Notes: generated by a model not told the origin, from the letters alone. DNA of 64,000 bases from Chitinophaga rupis (GCF_900109685.1 NZ_FOBB01000001.1:1-64000); one strand, 5' to 3'; shown: positions 41,821 to 50,711, counted from the first letter of the stretch. Made by a program: numbers and translations.

Positions 41821-42324
41821 TTAGCGTCCAAACATCTCGTCATCCTTATCTATACGGCTCTGGTCTTCCAGCGGGAATTCCTTGCGCATAGGGAAATACG
41901 TCATTTCATCCACATTCAGGATACGTTTTAGATTCGGGTGACCTACAAAGTCAACCCCGAAGAAATCATAAGATTCCCGTTCCATCCAGTTAGCGGATTC
42001 AAATAGTTTGGTAGCTGTAAATACCTGAGGTGCTGCAACAGGAACAAATACCTTAAAACGCAGCCGTACTTTTTCGCGGAAGTTATAAAGGTGGTATACT
42101 ACGGCCAGTTCTGCATCTACCTGGTGGGGATAGTGCACCGCAGTAAGGTCTGTTAAAAAACGGAATTGCAGCTCCTCATCATCGTACAGGAACTGCATTA
42201 CTTTCAGGTTGAGGGCGGCAGGTGCTGCAAAGGACAGTACGCCAAAAGATTCTTCAAAATTGGTTAAGGCCTCTCCAAACTTTTCAACCAATCTTTGTTT
42301 TATATAGTCGTTTGTCAAAGACAT
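41821..42324 (-). CDS. nuoC: NADH-quinone oxidoreductase subunit C
   Basis: A 167-residue peripheral-arm subunit (30-kDa homologue). The signature WMERESYDFFGVDFVGHPNL (about residues 110-130) followed by KRIL is clear, and the C-terminus carries FPLEDQSRID. It contacts NuoD and supports the peripheral arm; it has no cofactor. It is a stand-alone gene, as in most Bacteroidota. Arrays lie on both sides, and the one upstream overlaps the nuoB stop codon. Confidence 0.94.
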   Translation of the reverse strand: MSLTNDYIKQRLVEKFGEALTNFEESFGVLSFAAPAALNLKVMQFLYDDEELQFRFLTDLTAVHYPHQVDAELAVVYHLYNFREKVRLRFKVFVPVAAPQVFTATKLFESANWMERESYDFFGVDFVGHPNLKRILNVDEMTYFPMRKEFPLEDQSRIDKDDEMFGR

Positions 42325-42326
42325 CC

Positions 42327-42361
42327 GATTTCAGATTTACGATTTACGATTCTTGATTTAC
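42327..42361. repeat. Five heptamers between nuoC and nuoB, overlapping the nuoB stop
   Basis: Five 7-bp units in exact register: GATTTCA, GATTTAC, GATTTAC, GATTCTT, GATTTAC. They fill the 33-nt gap and run over the nuoB stop codon (42358-42360). No facing arm exists. The GTAAATC word (reverse complement) is also used at 11211-11244. Confidence 0.85.
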
Positions 42362-42927
42362 TGGATGCCATATTCATTCATCAGATCCTGGTAACGTTGT
42401 GAGTGACGGCGGCGCATGCTTTCCTGGCCTACCAGGTCCTGGATGCGCATAAAACCGTCCAGGATAGCCTCCGGCCGGGGCGGACAACCCGGTACATATA
42501 CATCCACCGGTATTACCTGGTCTATACCCTGCAGTACAGAATACGTATCAAACACACCACCGCTGCATGCGCAGGCGCCTACGGCTATTACCCAGCGGGG
42601 TTCTGCCATCTGCAAATATACCTGGCGCAATACCGGCCCCATTTTTTTGGCAATGGTACCCATTACCATCAGCAGATCACACTGGCGGGGCGTGAAAGCC
42701 ATACGCTCAGAGCCAAACCTGGCCAGGTCATAATGCGAGGCGGCTGTGGCCATAAATTCAATACCACAACAGGATGTGGCAAAAGGTAACGGCCAGATTG
42801 AGTTTTTACGCGCCAACCCAATTACCTTATCAAAAGAGGTAGCAAAAAACCCCTCACTGGAATACCCTTCGGGCATTTCCACCATCTTCACTTTTGTATT
42901 ATGCGAAACCGGACGTGCCATAGACAA
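42358..42927 (-). CDS. nuoB: NADH-quinone oxidoreductase subunit B
   Basis: A 189-residue peripheral subunit with cluster N2, the [4Fe-4S] centre that reduces quinone. The tandem cysteines in ATSCCGIEF, then [15 protein letters not shown] and [11 protein letters not shown] provide the four ligands. The gene might start at the internal methionine (MARPV, two residues later), which cannot be decided. nuoA lies 50 nt upstream. The stop codon is part of a heptamer array. Confidence 0.96.
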   Translation of the reverse strand: MSMARPVSHNTKVKMVEMPEGYSSEGFFATSFDKVIGLARKNSIWPLPFATSCCGIEFMATAASHYDLARFGSERMAFTPRQCDLLMVMGTIAKKMGPVLRQVYLQMAEPRWVIAVGACACSGGVFDTYSVLQGIDQVIPVDVYVPGCPPRPEAILDGFMRIQDLVGQESMRRRHSQRYQDLMNEYGIQ

Positions 42928-42977
42928 TCCCTCCTAAAAATTTAAATACGGTTTATAATTGTATTGCTACTTTTCTC

Positions 42978-43370
42978 TTAATCCTCCCACTTCAGGGCGC
43001 CCTTCTTAATAATGTAAAAGAAGCCGCCCATAAAGAACGCTACAAACATCAGCATAGCAAAAAATCCGTCCCAGCCCAGCTCCTTAAAATTTACTGCATA
43101 GGGGTAGAAGAAGATCACCTCTACATCAAACAGTACAAACAGGATGGCAGTCAGGAAATATTTAATAGCCACAGGTTGCCGGGCATTCCCGATCTGTTCT
43201 ATTCCACTTTCAAAGTTAATCAGTTTGTCTTTGGTTTTCCTTTTCGGTCCCAGGAAATGCGTTGCCAGCATGGTAATGCCTACGAAGCCTACGGCAGCCA
43301 AAAGCTGCAAAACAATAGGAAAATAGCTGAAAGGAGTAGTTGCTGACAATAGTTCAATGTCTAAAAACAT
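42978..43370 (-). CDS. nuoA: NADH-quinone oxidoreductase subunit A
   Basis: About 130 residues of a three-helix membrane subunit of complex I. The motif LFDVEVIFFYPYAV near residue 85 and FESGIEQIG are typical. The ATG at 43370 (MFLDIELL) is chosen. A longer frame from 43433 would begin upstream of the predicted transcription start, inside the promoter. It is the first gene of the 14-gene operon, whose order A-B-C-D-E-F-G-H-I-J-K-L-M-N is the classical one. Confidence 0.93.
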   Translation of the reverse strand: MFLDIELLSATTPFSYFPIVLQLLAAVGFVGITMLATHFLGPKRKTKDKLINFESGIEQIGNARQPVAIKYFLTAILFVLFDVEVIFFYPYAVNFKELGWDGFFAMLMFVAFFMGGFFYIIKKGALKWED

Positions 43371-43402
43371 AAGCTTCCCAATAAAACGTTCACGCGAATG
43401 TG

Positions 43403-43434
43403 CAAAAGTACTGCAACAAACGGCAAAATACAAA
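43403..43434 (-). promoter_or_regulatory. Consensus promoter of the nuo operon
   Basis: On the minus strand TTTG (43431-43434) is followed after 20 nt by TACTTTTG (43403-43410), a close match to the Bacteroidota promoter consensus. Transcription would begin about 43396, leaving a leader of about 26 nt before the nuoA start at 43370. This supports that start. Confidence 0.8.
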
Positions 43435-43555
43435 TCTGTGAACGTCTAAAATATTATCTTTTTTTACCAAACGGAAACTTAAAAACCCCGGCGGTACGCT
43501 GTGATGCCCCGTATGCAATGATTTTTAATGCGTGTTAACCGCGTTTTAATAAGTA

Positions 43556-43578
43556 TGCCACACCGCTTGGGTGTGGCA
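43556..43578 (-). terminator. Stem-loop after the TPR gene
   Basis: A perfect 9-bp stem (TGCCACACC with GGTGTGGCA) and 5-nt loop, 37 nt past the TPR gene stop and upstream of the nuo promoter. The downstream minus-strand sequence is only moderately T-rich. Confidence 0.55.
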
Positions 43579-43614
43579 CACATCGTTAACCATTCATTAC
43601 GAATGAATTATCTT

Positions 43615-45360
43615 TTATCTATGCCCGGATCTGTTGCCGGACTGGCCCTTGGGGGCCGTTTTATTAGTATTGGAAATGTTTTCCTTGATCTGCTTGGCCG
43701 CCTCGCTGGTGGGATCCAGCGCCAGCAGCTTATTCATGTATTTTTCCAGGTTGGGCTTGTCTTCCTTATTATAATAGTACACCATAATATAGGTGTAAGC
43801 TTTCACCAGCCCTACCTTGTTCTTGGCAGGATCGGATTCGGCCATGGTAATATACTTTTCGTAATAAGGCACTGCCAGTCCCTTCTTAGCCTCCGGATCT
43901 TTTACCGCATTTACCGAGCCCCGCCAGTAAACACCGGTGGTAATGTCCGGAAACTTTTCGGCCAGCACGCCAAAAGCGCTATCTGCACGGTTCAGCATCA
44001 GGGTATCCGGCGGAGTGGTGTTACCGGCTGCCCGGAAGTAGTTTTGTCCTACATTATAATAGTCCAGCGCACCCAGCGTTTCCTTTTGCTGTGTTTTCAG
44101 GTCTATTATTTTCTTATACCAGTCCGCGGCCTTATCAAAGGCTTCCACGTTAATATAAGCCTTGGCTACATCTTCATAGCGGGCCACATCTTTAGTGGTA
44201 TCCAGGGTCGCGTATTTTTCCAAGTATTCCAGCGACTGTTTATTAAGAGCGGCCTGCTGGGTAGAGTCCGGGGCTTTTATCCGGCCATAAATAGCGCTCA
44301 GCAGCTTATAGTCCAGCACTTCCAGCTTTTCCGGTGGAGTAGCTTTCGTGTAGTCATCCATCGTTTTCTTGGCATTTACAGAATCGCCTTTTTGCAGGTA
44401 GGCATCGGCCATCAGGCGGGTAAACTTGCCTTTATAGGCATCCGTTGCCTGTGGCAATACGCTTTTTGCTTTAGCAATGGCCGCATCATAATCTTTTTTA
44501 TAAAAGGAGATGGCAGCCAGGTTGTACTCATTTTCCAGCTTACCGGCGCCGGCGCCTACCACATCAATGTATTTCTGCAGATATTTGGCAGCGTTCTCCA
44601 GAGAAAGCTGGTTTTTAGTGGGCGTAATGTAAAACTGGTATAATTCGTAATATGCCGGGCCATAATTAGGGTCCATAGTGGTAGCCTTGGTCCAGTCATT
44701 CACCGCTTCCTGCAGCAGCTTGGCATTGTAATTTACCAGCCCCTGTTTGGTGACGGCTTCTGCCCGGTTAGGTTCCAGCTCCAGGGCCTTTTCGTAGGTG
44801 GTAATGGCTTTACCGCCATTTTCCCCACCCAGGGCACGGTAAGCATCTCCCAGCTCAATATAATCCGCTGCAGTAGCAGTATACTGATCCTTCTTTTTAC
44901 GCCCGGTATTGTTCAGGAGCTTTTCCATGATAGTCATGGCATACCCCCGGTCGCCCCCTTTAACTTCCGTATTAGCATCTGCAATGGCCCGCGCCACATC
45001 GCCATTAGCCCCCTGTGTGGCTGTACTGGCTGCTTCAAACTTTTGTTTGGCGGCAGCGGCATTTCCATTTAGCAGATCAATACGGCCCATGCCCGCCTGT
45101 AACAGCGGGGAATTAGGTACGGCCTGCAATCCTTTCTGAAAGGCAGCAGCGGCAGCATCCTTGTTTTCCAGCCCCAGCTCCGCCATACCTAAATAATAAT
45201 AGGCACGGTCGTCGGGTTTGGCGGCACTCAGCTTAGTGAATGTTTGTTTGGCAGATTCGTATTTATCGTAATACAGATCCTTCAGCCCATCTTCTATGGA
45301 TTGAGCCATTATGTTATTAGCAATGCAAAGTAACGTTGCAATAAAAAGTTGCTGTCTCAT
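43615..45360 (-). CDS. Secreted tetratricopeptide-repeat protein, copy 1
   Basis: A 581-residue periplasmic or surface TPR protein. The signal peptide covers about 20 residues (IANNIMAQS). The rest is helical TPR-type repeats, clear near residues 20-115 (YESAKQTFTKL, DDRAYYYLGMAELG, AAAAFQKGLQAVPNSP) and 165-250 (ADYIELGDAYRALG, ITTYEKALELEPN). TPRs are protein-binding scaffolds. A close paralog lies immediately upstream (45518). The partner is unknown. The C-terminus ends in a short glycine/arginine-rich tail. Confidence 0.85.
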   Translation of the reverse strand: MRQQLFIATLLCIANNIMAQSIEDGLKDLYYDKYESAKQTFTKLSAAKPDDRAYYYLGMAELGLENKDAAAAAFQKGLQAVPNSPLLQAGMGRIDLLNGNAAAAKQKFEAASTATQGANGDVARAIADANTEVKGGDRGYAMTIMEKLLNNTGRKKKDQYTATAADYIELGDAYRALGGENGGKAITTYEKALELEPNRAEAVTKQGLVNYNAKLLQEAVNDWTKATTMDPNYGPAYYELYQFYITPTKNQLSLENAAKYLQKYIDVVGAGAGKLENEYNLAAISFYKKDYDAAIAKAKSVLPQATDAYKGKFTRLMADAYLQKGDSVNAKKTMDDYTKATPPEKLEVLDYKLLSAIYGRIKAPDSTQQAALNKQSLEYLEKYATLDTTKDVARYEDVAKAYINVEAFDKAADWYKKIIDLKTQQKETLGALDYYNVGQNYFRAAGNTTPPDTLMLNRADSAFGVLAEKFPDITTGVYWRGSVNAVKDPEAKKGLAVPYYEKYITMAESDPAKNKVGLVKAYTYIMVYYYNKEDKPNLEKYMNKLLALDPTSEAAKQIKENISNTNKTAPKGQSGNRSGHR

Positions 45361-45458
45361 GCGGTCTGATTTTGTGATATAAACCAGTTGTCTCCTTATC
45401 CTTTACTCTTACTGTAATATAACAAAAATCGGGCGGAACCGGAACTATTAAAAAGTTA

Positions 45459-45491
45459 AAAAGGGGAGCGCTTTGACGGCACTCCCCTTTT
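45459..45491 (-). terminator. Terminator between the two TPR genes
   Basis: A 10-bp stem (AAAAGGGGAG with CTCCCCTTTT) with a 13-nt loop. On the minus strand it continues TTAACTTTTTAA. It lies 27 nt past the end of the second TPR gene (45518), and 98 nt before the first one starts. Confidence 0.8.
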
Positions 45492-45517
45492 CAGGAAAAA
45501 TATTCTAACTGGAAAAA

Positions 45518-47245
45518 TTATTTCTTGTTCTGACCTTCTTTAGCAGGTTTGGGACCGGGTTTAGCATTGCTTTTTGCAGTGCTGGCCAGGTTCTCCTGGA
45601 TCTGCTTGGCAGCAGGATCATTCGGGTTCAGTGATAAAACCTTATCCATCCAGGTTTTCAGGTTGGTTTTATCTTCTTTATTATAATAATAGATCATCAT
45701 GTATTGATAAGGATACATCAGCAGGTTAGGTTTTACTTTACTTTCGCCACCTACTTCAAAGAATTTTGTGAAGTAAGGTACTGCAGAACCTTCTTTTGCT
45801 TCTTTATCATTCAGCATGTTGGCACGGCCTCTCCAGTATAAGCCAAGCGCTTCCTGAGTGGGATATTTGCTTACGAAAGTACCGAAGGTAGAATCCGCAT
45901 CTTTAGGCTTGTTAGCGTAGATCTCCATGGTGCCTTTCCAGAAATAATCCTGGATCTTGCCAGTGTTCTGCTCATCAGTAAAGTCTGTGGTAAGCTTACC
46001 ATACCATTCAGCAGAACGGTCATAATCGCGCAGGCTCTTAAATTTCTCTGCTACTTCGCGGTAGTGGTCTACGTCCTTGGTAGTATCCAGGGAAGCGTAT
46101 TTTTCCAGGTACAGGGAAGCCAGTGAATCAACCACTGCAGCCTGCACGCTGTCCTTAATTTTTACGCGGCCGTAAATTTCGCTCAGCAGCTTATAGTCGT
46201 TAGGTTCGAGCTTGCTTTCGCCAGCGGTTTTTACGTATTCGTCGATGGTTTGTTTTGCTGTCATGGAATCACCTTTCTGCAGGTAAGCATCTGCCAGCAG
46301 GCGGGTGAATTTACCTTTTTCTTCAGCAGGTACCTGCGGTAATACAGTTTTTGCTTTATTGATAGCTGCATCATAATCTTTCTTATAGAAAGAGATGGCG
46401 GCCAGGTAATATTCATTTTTCAGCTTATCAGCAGGGTCCCCTACTTCCATATATTTCTGCAGGTATTCTGCTGCTTTATCCCAGGAGAGCTGATTCTTTT
46501 TAGGTGTGATGTAGAACTCAAACAGCTCAAAGAATGCAGGTGCATACTTAGGATCGGTATTGGTAGCCTTGGTCCAGTCGTTCACTGCTTCCTGTAACAG
46601 TTTGGCGTTGTAGTTCACCAAACCTTGTTTCATGATCGCTTCTGCATTATTAGGTTCCAGCTCCAGCGCTTTCTCGTAAGTGGAAATGGCTTTACCACCA
46701 TTTTCACCACCCAGTACGCGGTAAGCATCACCCAGCTCAATATAATCAGCTGCAGTAGCAGTATATTGTTCTTTCTTTTTACGGCCTTCGTTATTCAGCA
46801 GTTTTTCCATGGTGCTCAGCGCATAACCATGGTCGCCGCCTTTTATGGAGGAGTTAGCGTCCGCAATAGCGCGGGCTACATCGCCATTACGGCCTTGGGT
46901 AGCAGTAGCAGCAGCTTCAAATTTTTGTTTGGCTGCAGCTGCGTTATTGTTGATCAGGTCTATACGGCCCATACCTACCTGTAATAAAGGTGAGTTGGGG
47001 ATAGCCTGTAATCCTTTCTGAAAGTCAGCAGCGGCAGCATCTTTATTTTCCAGGCTCAGATCTGCAATACCCATATAGTAGTATGCTCTCTCATCTGGTT
47101 TAGCGGCGGCTACTTTTTCAAATGTTTCTTTGGCAGATTTGTATTTACCGTAGTACATGTCCTTTAAGCCATCTTCTACAGATTGAGCCATTACGCCATT
47201 CGCGACGCACAGCAATGCTACAATTAAGCTTTTCCGTCTGTTCAT
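45518..47245 (-). CDS. Secreted tetratricopeptide-repeat protein, copy 2
   Basis: About 575 residues, a paralog of the gene downstream. The start at 47245 (MNRRKSLIVALLC) is preferred to an upstream in-frame ATG (47314) because it is followed at once by the signal peptide (GVMAQS) and avoids overlapping the preceding gene. The first 300 residues align closely with the downstream copy, with the same TPR units and the same unusual segment NNEGRKKKEQYTATAADYIELGDAYRVLG. The last 150 residues have drifted and end lysine-rich (KPAKEGQNKK). Presumably both bind parts of one envelope complex with the PstS-like protein upstream. Confidence 0.85.
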   Translation of the reverse strand: MNRRKSLIVALLCVANGVMAQSVEDGLKDMYYGKYKSAKETFEKVAAAKPDERAYYYMGIADLSLENKDAAAADFQKGLQAIPNSPLLQVGMGRIDLINNNAAAAKQKFEAAATATQGRNGDVARAIADANSSIKGGDHGYALSTMEKLLNNEGRKKKEQYTATAADYIELGDAYRVLGGENGGKAISTYEKALELEPNNAEAIMKQGLVNYNAKLLQEAVNDWTKATNTDPKYAPAFFELFEFYITPKKNQLSWDKAAEYLQKYMEVGDPADKLKNEYYLAAISFYKKDYDAAINKAKTVLPQVPAEEKGKFTRLLADAYLQKGDSMTAKQTIDEYVKTAGESKLEPNDYKLLSEIYGRVKIKDSVQAAVVDSLASLYLEKYASLDTTKDVDHYREVAEKFKSLRDYDRSAEWYGKLTTDFTDEQNTGKIQDYFWKGTMEIYANKPKDADSTFGTFVSKYPTQEALGLYWRGRANMLNDKEAKEGSAVPYFTKFFEVGGESKVKPNLLMYPYQYMMIYYYNKEDKTNLKTWMDKVLSLNPNDPAAKQIQENLASTAKSNAKPGPKPAKEGQNKK

Positions 47246-47282
47246 GAGCAATCTGGTTTTAGTTGTGTTGTGTTTTTTTGCT

Positions 47283-48200
47283 TTATTGAATATTGGCTTC
47301 CCTGAACACCGCATTAATCTTAGCAGGGAATAATCTGAATTTCTTAATCACCAACTGGCCTTCATAACTGCCGAGGAAGGTTGCAAATCCCGTGCCTAAG
47401 CCCCGATAGGGCTCTCTGAGCACAAAGAAGCAACCACGTTTCAGCGGGTAAGAGCCGGTAGCAATGTATGCCTGGTAAGGCTTTACAAATTCGGAGCCAT
47501 AGTCGGCCCGCACTTTTACTACCGTAGCTTTGCTGGTAAACTCGATCGATGTAGAATCATTCGGATCAGAGATCCAGTTCACACCGATCACACCGATGGC
47601 GGCTTTATTCTTTGTAACGTAGTCCACAACTTCCGGATTAGTTTTAGCCGCCATGGTATTAGGCGGCAGCGGTTTTCCTTTATTCAGGGAATCGCGTATA
47701 TACCTTACGGTACTGGAATTTTCGTTATCAAAAACAATTTGCCATTTGCGTTCTGTGTCGGTACCATCCATAACGTGGCGTACCTGATCCATAGTTAGAA
47801 TGGAATCAGGATTCTCATGGTTAGTAACCAGCGCCAGCGCGTCCCAGGCCAGCAGCATGCTTTGCGGAGTAATCTTTAACTCTTTAAAGTAGGCTTTTTC
47901 TTGATCCGTTAATTCGCGCGTGACAATGACCATGCGCGCACTATCATTTAAAAGATCTTTAAAACATTCCGCCTCCGGTTTATATTCCGCCACAATCTTT
48001 GTTTTGGGATACAGGGAGTGAAATACTTTCAGCTCTGCTTCTATCAGCGGTTCATACGTTTCATCTACACTAATATGGATCGTGCCTGTTGTGGGCGTAT
48101 CCAAAGGTTGCTTCCCATTACCGCCATTGTTGCATGCAAACAGGCCACCAGCCAACAATGCCAGCCAGGCCGCCTTATGCTTTATTCCTTTCAAAAACAT
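47283..48200 (-). CDS. PstS-like periplasmic substrate-binding lipoprotein
   Basis: A 305-residue lipoprotein (lipobox LFAC, cysteine about 23) with a periplasmic-binding-protein type II fold of the PstS group. It opens with GTIHISVDETYEPLIEAELKVFHSLYP, then SARMVIVTRELTDQEKAYF, and in the last part GYPLKRGCFFV-like and GLGTGFATFL segments. PstS binds phosphate for ABC uptake, but no pstCAB genes are near. In Bacteroidota relatives, similar proteins sit with TPR and Exb/Tol-type energy-transduction genes, which suggests a structural or sensing role. The two TPR genes follow downstream, and the small membrane-protein gene precedes it by 11 nt. Confidence 0.75.
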   Translation of the reverse strand: MFLKGIKHKAAWLALLAGGLFACNNGGNGKQPLDTPTTGTIHISVDETYEPLIEAELKVFHSLYPKTKIVAEYKPEAECFKDLLNDSARMVIVTRELTDQEKAYFKELKITPQSMLLAWDALALVTNHENPDSILTMDQVRHVMDGTDTERKWQIVFDNENSSTVRYIRDSLNKGKPLPPNTMAAKTNPEVVDYVTKNKAAIGVIGVNWISDPNDSTSIEFTSKATVVKVRADYGSEFVKPYQAYIATGSYPLKRGCFFVLREPYRGLGTGFATFLGSYEGQLVIKKFRLFPAKINAVFREANIQ

Positions 48201-48211
48201 AATATAGCCGG

Positions 48212-48469
48212 TTAGTTTTCTTCTGTTCGTTTGTCAAAAAATAATTGCTTAATACCCCTGTACACACGAAATAATCCATACGCCACCAGTATTGCACCAA
48301 AAATATTCATCACCCATGGGTCCAATCTAAAGTTGCCTAAACCCAGTTTTTCAGCAAAGAAGGCAAAGAGTCCAAAGAGCAGAAAAAATATACCTCTTAA
48401 CAATTCCCCCAGTGGGCGGTACGCTATCTGTATCCGCCTGTTACTTGATCTTTCCTGTTGCATTAGCAT
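48212..48469 (-). CDS. Small two-helix membrane protein
   Basis: An 85-residue protein of unknown function. Two strongly hydrophobic segments (about residues 23-45, GIFFLLFGLFAFFAE, and 53-70, WVMNIFGAILVAYGLF) are flanked by basic residues (RIQIAYRPLG and RVYRGIKQLFF), so it should sit in the inner membrane with both ends inside. It ends 11 nt before the PstS-like gene, so the two are probably co-transcribed. It is not recognised as a known family member. Confidence 0.7.
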   Translation of the reverse strand: MLMQQERSSNRRIQIAYRPLGELLRGIFFLLFGLFAFFAEKLGLGNFRLDPWVMNIFGAILVAYGLFRVYRGIKQLFFDKRTEEN

Positions 48470-48780
48470 GATAGTAAGTTACAATTATACAAAAATTATT
48501 TTTTTAATCTCACATATTCAAAGCCAGTAAAATGTTAAAACTCCGGGCCTATATGTGTTAAAATGGCCGTTGCTGCTGGCTTTGCGGGCATTAACTTTTT
48601 TTGTTCCTTATTTATTGTTAATATATTTAACAATTGGGTATGAAGGTGTTAAGCGACCGTTAATGCAGTGGCTGTATGTGCCGGCCTTTGATAAATAGAT
48701 GCGGGCCGCACCTATTTTCCATATAGGGACTTCCCGTAAAATCTTGTAGGTTTGCGGTCCCGGCCAAACCGGGCGCTCAT
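48470..48780. other. Divergent intergenic region before the LMW phosphatase gene
   Basis: These 311 bp separate two divergent genes. The only recognised element is the -7 box for the phosphatase gene (listed separately). Near it is a small inverted repeat (CCCGG, CCAAA, CCGGG, 48760-48774). No reading frame of interest, RNA gene or heptamer array was found. Confidence 0.45.
48747..48754 (+). promoter_or_regulatory. Probable -7 element of the LMW phosphatase gene
   Basis: TAGGTTTG, matching TAnnTTTG, 26 nt before the start codon. There is no TTG at the usual upstream distance, so the promoter is incomplete by sequence. Confidence 0.45.
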
Positions 48781-49218
48781 ATGAAAGTATTAATGGTATG
48801 CCTGGGCAATATTTGCCGCTCTCCGCTGGCAGAAGGCGTTTTACGACAGCTGGCACAAAAAAAGGGACTTAACTGGGATATTGATTCAGCAGGCACGGGC
48901 AGCTGGCATATTGGCGACCCACCGGATCACCGCTCTGTAAAAGTGGCCCGGCAGCACGGGGTGGATATTTCAGGGCTCCGGGGAAGGCAGTTTGGTGTGG
49001 CAGACTTTCAGCAGTTTGACCGCATTTATGTGATGGACCTGGACAATTACCGCGATGTACTGCGGAAAGCCCGCAGTGAAGCCGACCGGGCGAAGGTGCA
49101 ACTGCTGCTGGCCAACCAGCAGGAAGTCCCTGATCCCTGGTATGACGATAAACTTTTTGAGCCCGTATACCAGATGATATATAAGGCGTGTGAGCGGATA
49201 GTTAATAATGAAAAATGA
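48781..49218 (+). CDS. Low-molecular-weight protein tyrosine phosphatase
   Basis: A 145-residue cytoplasmic phosphatase. The P-loop CLGNICRS (residues 7-14) contains the catalytic cysteine and arginine, and the general acid lies in VPDPWYDD near residue 120. In bacteria such enzymes regulate capsule or exopolysaccharide kinases, or act on small phosphoesters. No tyrosine kinase gene adjoins it. Its last residues (VNNEK) and stop codon fall in the left arm of a heptamer array. hisS lies downstream. Confidence 0.93.
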   Translation: MKVLMVCLGNICRSPLAEGVLRQLAQKKGLNWDIDSAGTGSWHIGDPPDHRSVKVARQHGVDISGLRGRQFGVADFQQFDRIYVMDLDNYRDVLRKARSEADRAKVQLLLANQQEVPDPWYDDKLFEPVYQMIYKACERIVNNEK

Positions 49219-49351
49219 ATAATTAATAATCGTGGAGGAAGTAGCAGCAGTACGGTTAGGATTCCATATTAATTGTTCTTTGCAGTATTTGATTTTTCGT
49301 TTAACATGATCGTTCTTGATTATTAATCATTAATTCTTAATTATTAATTCA
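49202..49351. repeat. Facing heptamer arrays between the LMW phosphatase gene and hisS
   Basis: The left arm (49202-49232) contains TTAATAA/TGAATAA-type units and includes the phosphatase stop codon. The right arm (49317-49351) has five exact 7-bp units (TGATTAT, TAATCAT, TAATTCT, TAATTAT, TAATTCA), ending at the hisS start. The arms are approximate reverse complements around a loop of about 85 nt. Confidence 0.85.
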
Positions 49352-50701
49352 ATGATAAAACCCAGCATTCCCAAGGGCACACGTGATTTTGGGCCGGCAG
49401 TGGTGAAGAAGCGGCAATATATTTTTCAAACCATCCGCGAAACGTTTGAGCTGTTCGGCTTTCAGCCACTGGAAACACCAGCCATGGAAAACCTGAGTAC
49501 ACTGACGGGTAAATACGGAGAAGAAGGTGATAAACTGATCTTTAAGATACTGGACAATGGCGAGATCTTAGGCCGTGCGCAACAAGCCAAGGATAGCCGG
49601 GAACTGGCTACCCTGATCTGTGAAAAGGCGTTGCGTTATGACCTCACCATTCCCTTTGCACGATACGTAGTGATGAACCAGCATGAGCTGGCCCTGCCTT
49701 TTAAACGTTACCAGATGCAACCTGTGTGGCGGGCCGACAGGCCGCAAAAAGGCCGCTACCGCGAGTTTTACCAGTGCGATGCTGATGTGGTGGGCAGCAA
49801 CTCCCTGCTGAATGAAGTAGAATTACTGATGATCTACGACCGGGTATTCACTAAACTGGGAATGCAGGGCTACGAAGTGCGGGTAAATAACCGCAAGATC
49901 TTAAGCGGCCTGGCTGAAAAGATCGGGAAACCCGAACTGTTGATGGACATTACCATTGCCATTGATAAATTAGATAAAATTGGCGAGGCTGGTGTGAATG
50001 AGGAATTATTAAATCGCGGACTGAGCCAACAAGATGTGGACATAATCAACAACTTCCTGCGCATTGAGGGCAACAACACTGAAAAACTACAGCAATTGCA
50101 AACCTTGTTGCAGGGTTCAACTGTCGCGCAAAAAGGCATTGAAGAATTATCGTTTGTGCTGAACAGTGGTTTAGGCCGTTTTCAAGAGGCCCCGATCGTA
50201 GATGTAACGCTTGCACGCGGGCTGAATTATTATACCGGCATGATCGTAGAAGCCAAAGCGCCGGCAGCGGTAAAAATGGGCAGCATTGGCGGCGGCGGCC
50301 GTTATGACGACCTTACCGGGTTGTTTGGCCTGCCGGGTTTGTCTGGCGTAGGTATTTCATTTGGGGTAGACCGTATTTACGATGTGCTGGAGGAGCTGCA
50401 GCTGTTCCCTTCTACTGCGCAACAAGGCACCAAAGTATTATTCCTGAATTTAGGCGAGCAGGCTTTACCGGTGGCGTTTAACCATGTAATGCAGCTGCGC
50501 GATAAAGGTATTGCGGCAGAAGTATTTCATGAGCAGGCCAAAATGGATAAGCAAATGAAGTATGCGGATAAACGCGGTATTCCTTATGTAGTGATCATTG
50601 GGGAAAGTGAGCTGCAGGAAAATATGCTGAGTATTAAAAACCTGCAAACCGGCGAACAGCAGAAGATTGCAGCTGGTGAATTGTTAGGGTTTGCGTTTTA
50701 A
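49352..50701 (+). CDS. hisS: Histidine-tRNA ligase
   Basis: A 449-residue class II aminoacyl-tRNA synthetase that charges tRNA-His. Motif 1 lies near the N-terminus (GTRDFGP...YIFQTIRETFE). Motif 2 is VWRADRPQKGRYREFYQCDADVVG (about residues 128-150). The histidine-specific RGLNYYTG (about 288) and motif 3 (SGVGISFGVDRIYD) are intact. The C-terminal anticodon-binding domain follows (about 350-449). Length is normal. A perfect 26-bp inverted repeat after the stop serves as its terminator. Confidence 0.97.
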   Translation: MIKPSIPKGTRDFGPAVVKKRQYIFQTIRETFELFGFQPLETPAMENLSTLTGKYGEEGDKLIFKILDNGEILGRAQQAKDSRELATLICEKALRYDLTIPFARYVVMNQHELALPFKRYQMQPVWRADRPQKGRYREFYQCDADVVGSNSLLNEVELLMIYDRVFTKLGMQGYEVRVNNRKILSGLAEKIGKPELLMDITIAIDKLDKIGEAGVNEELLNRGLSQQDVDIINNFLRIEGNNTEKLQQLQTLLQGSTVAQKGIEELSFVLNSGLGRFQEAPIVDVTLARGLNYYTGMIVEAKAPAAVKMGSIGGGGRYDDLTGLFGLPGLSGVGISFGVDRIYDVLEELQLFPSTAQQGTKVLFLNLGEQALPVAFNHVMQLRDKGIAAEVFHEQAKMDKQMKYADKRGIPYVVIIGESELQENMLSIKNLQTGEQQKIAAGELLGFAF

Positions 50702-50711
50702 ATAAAAAAGC

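Noticed and set aside
43528..44643. Long antisense reading frame (371 residues) opposite the first TPR gene
   Set aside because: It is a shadow of a highly repetitive coding sequence on the other strand; the translation shows no domain or signal, and the minus-strand protein is convincing.
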